From an uncultured Lentisphaeria bacterium (lineage in GTDB: Bacteria; Verrucomicrobiota; Lentisphaeria; Victivallales; Victivallaceae): a DNA stretch of 10,837 bases. Made by a program: the position numbers and the translations under genes. The DNA is taken from positions 1 through 10,837 of the forward strand of contig CAIJKT010000040.1 of NCBI GenBank assembly GCA_903821255.1, given 5' to 3'. Positions 7,447 through 10,837 of the stretch are shown piece by piece. Position 1 is the stretch's first letter; every line of letters starts with the position of its first letter. The notes beneath the pieces were generated by a model. The model was not told the origin of the DNA, did not search any database, and saw only the letters and a program-made list of their open reading frames with translations.

Positions 7447-7475
7447 GTTAGAATATTTATAATAACTTATGTCAA
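7447..7475 (-). promoter_or_regulatory. Candidate sigma70-type promoter for the oxidoreductase gene
   Basis: On the minus strand a perfect TTGACA (-35, 7475-7470) is followed after exactly 17 bases by TCTAAC (-10, 7452-7447, 4 of 6 consensus bases). The box begins right after the stop codon of the upstream glycosidase, inside an AT-rich 54-base gap in an otherwise GC-rich cluster. Transcription would start near 7440, leaving a leader of about 18 bases that contains the GGGAG ribosome binding site. The oxidoreductase could therefore be expressed apart from the two upstream genes. The -10 box is weak, so this is a candidate only. Confidence 0.5.
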
Positions 7476-7476
7476 A

Positions 7477-9552
7477 TCAGGACTCTGTCAAATATTGGAT
7501 ACTGACTTCCCCTGTAAAATCACGTCCATGCCATTCTGCCACAGCACCGGACGGAACCCGCAAAGACATGATGCCGTCTTCAACCAGCACTTCTATTTCT
7601 CCCTGCGGAGTCGGCACCGTCGCCGCCGCCCAAGTTAAAGTTCCCAGGTTGGGAGCTACATAGAACCGCTTCCAGCCGTCTGTCCCGGGTTCCAGTCCGA
7701 GTATGCCCACGGGCAGAAATGCCGCCGGCCCGGCACTCCATGCATGACAGAGGCTCTTGCCGAAAGGCCGAGCGTAAAAGCTGTAAGCGGCATCGCCCTG
7801 CTGTTCCGGATCATACGCTTCCCAGAAGGTAGTAGCGCCGAGCTCGAGCATTCCGCCCCAGTAACGGTTTACCCGGACCGTCATCTCATCCACCGCCCCC
7901 AGTTTAGACAACGCTATATTCTCAAAGCCCGCCATATAGGGAGTTCCAACCGGCCGGGCGATGTTCCCCAGCAGTACGTTCCGGATCGCGGCCATCTGTC
8001 CCGGTCTGGCCAAACCGGAAACCACACTTATAAAATGGGCATGCCGTGACGGCGTTAAAGAAGATTTATCAGGAATTCCCCGCCAGAAGTTATGCTGCGC
8101 ATCCCAGGCGCGGTCGTGCAGGATTACCGCCAGGCGTTCGGCGCGATCGCGCCATTTTGCAGCACAAGCATTTTCGCCCAGGCGTTCAGCCAGTCTGGCC
8201 GCTGAATCCTGTGCCCACCGCCAAAGCATTTGAAGCGCCGTAAGTTTGTCGCCTTCCACCCAGTCGATGAACAGCCAATCCTCCGCAGATGTAATCAGCA
8301 GGCCGTCGGCGTCACAGCGTGATTCCAGACAGGCCAGCATCGCCTCAATCCGCGGCCATTCGCGACGCAAATAAACCATATCGCCGAAATAACGCTGAAA
8401 ACAGTCATGCGCGATAATCCACCACAGCGAGTAATCAATAATCCCGTTGAGATGTTTGTGCCCGATTCCAGCGCGTCCGAGTGCTGTAAGCGAACGGCGG
8501 ACGATTTCGGCGTCGCCAAAGACATAGGCATCAACCATCATACTCATAGTCAGATCGCCGACCCATGGCAGACGATCCCGCTTGATGCCGTCAAGAATAA
8601 AATCCTGCATACATAGCCGCAAAGTGTAAGCGCTGTTCATCCAAATTCTGGTCAGTTGCTTGTCGGAGCAGGCGAAGGCGCCGCGATAACGCACCGGATA
8701 GAACTGTGCCCGGCAGGCGATGTCCTCAGCTCTGGCGCCGCCTCCAACCCGCAAATACCGGAATGCCAGCGGATGCTCACTGCGCCATTCGCCATTACCG
8801 CTGGCAATGACCGTCACAGGTTGCTCGCAATCTTCAGCAACAGTATTCCTGGCTTCAGCGAGGGATTCTCCGGCCGCAATTTCCGGTTTATTAATACAGC
8901 GTACTGTCACCGTACCGAATAACTCCCGCCCGAAATCAAAGAGTTCGCCGTCCCGTCCTGCCGGCGACAGTATCGTCTCCGCCGGTTCGGAGCGATGCGG
9001 CGGAAAACCGGAGACAGTCTGGGAGAATGTCACGGGAGATTCCCAGGATATACCGTCATTCGACCATTCCCAGCCTCCGCCGGCAGTAGAATACGGGCCG
9101 TCTTCAATCAGCAGTGCGGGGAGACCGTCCGCGGCAATCAATTCTATATGCAAATAGACCGGCGTGGAAAAGCCGGCAGGCAAAGTTATTTTATGAGATT
9201 GGGTCTGATCTTCCGCCCGGTATATTTCCTGACTGCCAATCCGGGTCGTCACCGCTCCACATGCCCGCAGAATAATTATATCAGCACCGACAACCGGATG
9301 ACGGAACCGGACATGTTCCGCCGGCTGGTGAAATTCCCCCGGATAGCCTACTTTCAGCTTTGCCTCAATGGTACGGCGGCGTAACTGCTGCAGACGCCGG
9401 CACTCCAGCTCGCCAGCGCCGTAAAGCCATGGCGCGGCATTATTGCGTATGTCCGGCAACGGCATCATCCGGTCCGGACAATAAAGCGGATCGATTATGG
9501 CAAATCCGGAGCGCTGATGTGCAGGAGAACTGGCTAAAATCTGGTTTCTCAA
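7477..9552 (-). CDS. GH78-like alpha-L-rhamnosidase-type glycosidase
   Basis: The 691-residue product has the layout of GH78-like six-hairpin enzymes. An N-terminal beta region (about 40-290) includes ELFDFGRELFGTVTV at 203-217 and FRYLRVGG at 264-271. An (alpha/alpha)6 barrel follows (about 291-620), with DGIKRDRLPWVGDL at 321-334, EDWLFIDW at 424-431, GATTFWEAYD at 572-581 (Glu578 matches the usual base) and SLCHAWSAGP at 600-609. A C-terminal beta region closes it. GH78 enzymes invert and release terminal alpha-L-rhamnose, but the canonical RDER segment is shortened to RDR here, so specificity may differ. There is no signal peptide; it is probably cytoplasmic and acts on imported oligosaccharides. 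The start is TTG at 9552, sharing TTGA with the TGA stop of the esterase gene, which suggests translational coupling. AGGA lies about 12 bases upstream, which is long, so the start is uncertain; Met29 is the first internal ATG codon. Confidence 0.82.
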   Translation of the reverse strand: MRNQILASSPAHQRSGFAIIDPLYCPDRMMPLPDIRNNAAPWLYGAGELECRRLQQLRRRTIEAKLKVGYPGEFHQPAEHVRFRHPVVGADIIILRACGAVTTRIGSQEIYRAEDQTQSHKITLPAGFSTPVYLHIELIAADGLPALLIEDGPYSTAGGGWEWSNDGISWESPVTFSQTVSGFPPHRSEPAETILSPAGRDGELFDFGRELFGTVTVRCINKPEIAAGESLAEARNTVAEDCEQPVTVIASGNGEWRSEHPLAFRYLRVGGGARAEDIACRAQFYPVRYRGAFACSDKQLTRIWMNSAYTLRLCMQDFILDGIKRDRLPWVGDLTMSMMVDAYVFGDAEIVRRSLTALGRAGIGHKHLNGIIDYSLWWIIAHDCFQRYFGDMVYLRREWPRIEAMLACLESRCDADGLLITSAEDWLFIDWVEGDKLTALQMLWRWAQDSAARLAERLGENACAAKWRDRAERLAVILHDRAWDAQHNFWRGIPDKSSLTPSRHAHFISVVSGLARPGQMAAIRNVLLGNIARPVGTPYMAGFENIALSKLGAVDEMTVRVNRYWGGMLELGATTFWEAYDPEQQGDAAYSFYARPFGKSLCHAWSAGPAAFLPVGILGLEPGTDGWKRFYVAPNLGTLTWAAATVPTPQGEIEVLVEDGIMSLRVPSGAVAEWHGRDFTGEVSIQYLTES
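9549..9552 (-). promoter_or_regulatory. TTGA start/stop overlap between esterase and glycosidase genes
   Basis: The last base of the TTG start and the stop TGA overlap as TTGA on the minus strand. This is the TTG version of the common ATGA junction and implies that the glycosidase is translated by ribosomes finishing the esterase gene. The distant AGGA upstream is inside the esterase coding sequence. Confidence 0.5.
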
Positions 9553-10625
9553 GGCTGCAGGGATTCCTGTAAAAACTGATATGCGCGATTACCGCAGATC
9601 CGGTGACGTCCTTCAAAGACATCAATCTCCAGATTTGCTTCCTTACCCCATACGTGATAGGCACGGCGGGCTTTTTCATATTGAGCCCTGACGGAATCAA
9701 TCGGGAAGATACTGTCGTGATCGCCCGCCTCAATCATCAGGCGGCGCGGCGCAATCAGTCCGGCGAGGTCGCTGACATCGCCAAGCCGGAGAAGTCCAGG
9801 CACGTAATTGCACGGGCAATGATGGATACCGAGAATGCTGTCGCGAAATCCGCAGAAATAACCGCTGACCACAGAACTCTTGATTCTCGGATCAACCGCA
9901 GCATGAAAGAAAGTCATCATTCCGCCGCCGGAAATTCCCATTGCGCCAATCCGGTCGCCGTTTATTTCAGTCAGAGATTGCAAATAATCGGTAAGCCGGA
10001 GCGAGTCGCGGACACGCATACCCAGAATGCTCATTCCCAGCATGGATGCCCAGGCTGCGCTGTGCTCACAGGTGGAAGGCGCAGGCGAAGTGACCTTTCC
10101 CTCGGCAAGACTGCTGAAATCGGTCTGTCTTTCGCCGAAACAGGCTATTTCAGGAGCGGCGACAGCCATTCCGCGACGACACAATTCCACAGCGAAGTCG
10201 GCATGATAACCATCCGGCTCAAGCCGTTCATCGCCATTTTCCCATAACCCGACAATATCCTTAACGCCGTAGCCGTGCCCGTGATAAGCCAGAACGACAG
10301 GAAGCGGAGCTTTCGCGCCTTTCGGCAGCAGCAGATATACCGGCATTTTACTGTCCGGAGAGGTGCGGATAAGTATCTTGCGGCGAATGAAATCACCACG
10401 GTCAATTTCTTCGAGAAGCTCAGGTTCCGGATCGACATACGGCGTCTGATTTACGAACCCCATCAGCCCGACGAGACGTTCACGGCAGCCTGACTGCCAG
10501 TTTTCCGCTTCCCCGACTGTCGCCGCAACGAACGGGAATTCCCGCCGGATCCCGGCATCAATAGCCTGCAATTCGGTAACCGGCTGCAGTTCCCTGATAG
10601 TTTTACCATCTAAAATCAAGCTCAT
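9549..10625 (-). CDS. Alpha/beta-hydrolase esterase (acetylxylan esterase/dienelactone hydrolase-like)
   Basis: The 358-residue product is an alpha/beta hydrolase. AYHGHGYG at 113-120 is the likely oxyanion-hole loop. GISGGG at 230-235 is the nucleophile elbow with Ser232. LIAPRRLMIEAGDHDSIFPI at 290-309 carries the acid, probably Asp304, and GRH at 339-341 supplies His341. The segment HCPCNYVPGLLRLGD at 269-283 is typical of the Abhydrolase_7/acetyl-xylan-esterase-like group found in glycan loci of Planctomycetes, Lentisphaerota and Bacteroidota. It has no signal peptide. It probably removes acetyl or other acyl groups from an imported oligosaccharide before the downstream glycosidase acts. 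It is the first gene of the leftward cluster. The ATG at 10625 is preceded by AAGGA (10633-10637) at 7-base spacing, which supports the start. A peptidase-like role cannot be excluded for this fold. Confidence 0.8.
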   Translation of the reverse strand: MSLILDGKTIRELQPVTELQAIDAGIRREFPFVAATVGEAENWQSGCRERLVGLMGFVNQTPYVDPEPELLEEIDRGDFIRRKILIRTSPDSKMPVYLLLPKGAKAPLPVVLAYHGHGYGVKDIVGLWENGDERLEPDGYHADFAVELCRRGMAVAAPEIACFGERQTDFSSLAEGKVTSPAPSTCEHSAAWASMLGMSILGMRVRDSLRLTDYLQSLTEINGDRIGAMGISGGGMMTFFHAAVDPRIKSSVVSGYFCGFRDSILGIHHCPCNYVPGLLRLGDVSDLAGLIAPRRLMIEAGDHDSIFPIDSVRAQYEKARRAYHVWGKEANLEIDVFEGRHRICGNRAYQFLQESLQP

Positions 10626-10696
10626 ACCACATTCCTTATATTTGTTCTGCCTGACAAAAAAATTCTACCTTATAAATTGTGTTAAGTCCATGTTTT

Positions 10697-10709
10697 TTCA
10701 AGCCTTGAA
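10697..10709. promoter_or_regulatory. Palindrome TTCAAGCCTTGAA, candidate operator
   Basis: Six-base arms TTCAAG and CTTGAA flank a single central C. The palindrome lies 72-84 bases upstream of the esterase ATG and partly covers the position expected for a -35 box relative to TATAAG at 10669-10674. Size and place fit a dimeric repressor or activator site controlling the leftward cluster. The regulator is not in this window. Confidence 0.35.
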
Positions 10710-10713
10710 CCGA

Positions 10714-10761
10714 ATAACCATAAGCATTATCCCCAAAACGAATCTCAATATATATAACCAT
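10714..10761. repeat. Two direct ATAACCAT repeats exactly 40 bp apart
   Basis: ATAACCAT occurs at 10714-10721 and 10754-10761, start to start 40 bases, close to four helical turns. It lies just upstream of the TTCAAGCCTTGAA palindrome in the control region of the leftward cluster. In-phase direct repeats are the usual arrangement for AraC/XylS-type activators, but an 8-mer pair in AT-rich DNA can arise by chance. Confidence 0.25.
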
Positions 10762-10837
10762 GCCTATTTCCATAGTTTCCGGTCAAAAGAAAATCAGGAC
10801 TGGTACCGGATCAAAAAGTTCCGCCAATTTTGGCATC

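Larger units (their letters stand above)
10626..10837 (-). promoter_or_regulatory. AT-rich upstream region of the esterase-glycosidase cluster
   Basis: This 212-base segment has no convincing open frame and is markedly AT-richer than the genes it precedes, as expected for a control region. TATAAG (10674-10669, minus strand) resembles a -10 box, but there is no good -35 box at a normal distance. Such a promoter would probably need an activator. It also contains a 13-bp palindrome (10697-10709) and a direct repeat pair (10714 and 10754), listed separately. The right end of the window cuts off whatever gene lies beyond. Confidence 0.4.

Noticed and set aside
8720..9157. 145-codon open frame on the plus strand
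   Set aside because: It is antisense to the GH78-like gene, with low-complexity Ser/Pro/Arg-rich composition typical of a shadow frame.
9603..10247. 214-codon open frame on the plus strand
   Set aside because: It is antisense to the well-supported esterase gene, has no recognisable domain and no good ribosome binding site. GC-rich genes commonly leave long open antisense frames.
1..10837. CRISPR array, tRNA, rRNA, transposase, toxin-antitoxin or defence genes
   Set aside because: No regularly spaced repeats, cloverleaf-like segments or characteristic protein motifs were seen on either strand; the window reads as a carbohydrate-utilisation region.

Overview
The window most likely comes from a Lentisphaerota (Victivallales-like) bacterium, or a close relative in the PVC superphylum. 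The main clue is the truncated prepilin-like protein at the left edge. Its N-terminal helix, its '[11 protein letters not shown]' continuation and its C-terminal His...Asp-Gly motif are typical of the very large pseudopilin families in that phylum. The density of unusual glycoside hydrolases, a ceramidase-like hydrolase and a Gfo/Idh/MocA oxidoreductase fits the same glycan-degrading lifestyle. This assignment is inference from protein style; there is no rRNA or marker gene here.

Layout. The left part (1-6263) is read rightward. It holds the 3' end of a pseudopilin gene (1-666), a neutral-ceramidase-like hydrolase without a signal peptide (804-2267), and a large secreted multidomain protein (2454-6263) with a LamG-like lectin fold, a CBM9-like domain and a GH123/DUF6067-like catalytic region. 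The right part (6430-10625) is read leftward as a compact cluster. It begins with an alpha/beta-hydrolase esterase (10625 to 9549), continues with a GH78-like alpha-L-rhamnosidase-type glycosidase overlapping it by a TTGA start/stop (9552 to 7477), and ends with an oxidoreductase (7422 to 6430) that has its own good candidate promoter. The two blocks converge on a 166-base intergenic segment (6264-6429) that carries a long imperfect inverted repeat.

How the genes may work together. The leftward cluster looks like a cytoplasmic pathway for an imported, acylated, deoxysugar-containing oligosaccharide: an esterase removes acyl groups, a GH78-like enzyme cleaves the glycoside, and an oxidoreductase acts on the sugar. 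None of the three has an export signal. The rightward 1269-residue protein does have a signal peptide and carbohydrate-binding modules, so it probably acts outside the cytoplasm on a polymer. Substrates cannot be fixed from sequence.

Base composition differs between the halves (AT-richer on the left, clearly GC-richer on the right), with the change near the convergent junction. I found no CRISPR array, tRNA, rRNA, transposase or phage gene, and I see no convincing new defence or mobile system. The points most worth checking are the intergenic hairpin element with a degenerate relative upstream of the large glycosidase, a coding-like open frame running through the same element, the altered acid motif of the GH78-like enzyme, and several candidate regulatory repeats.
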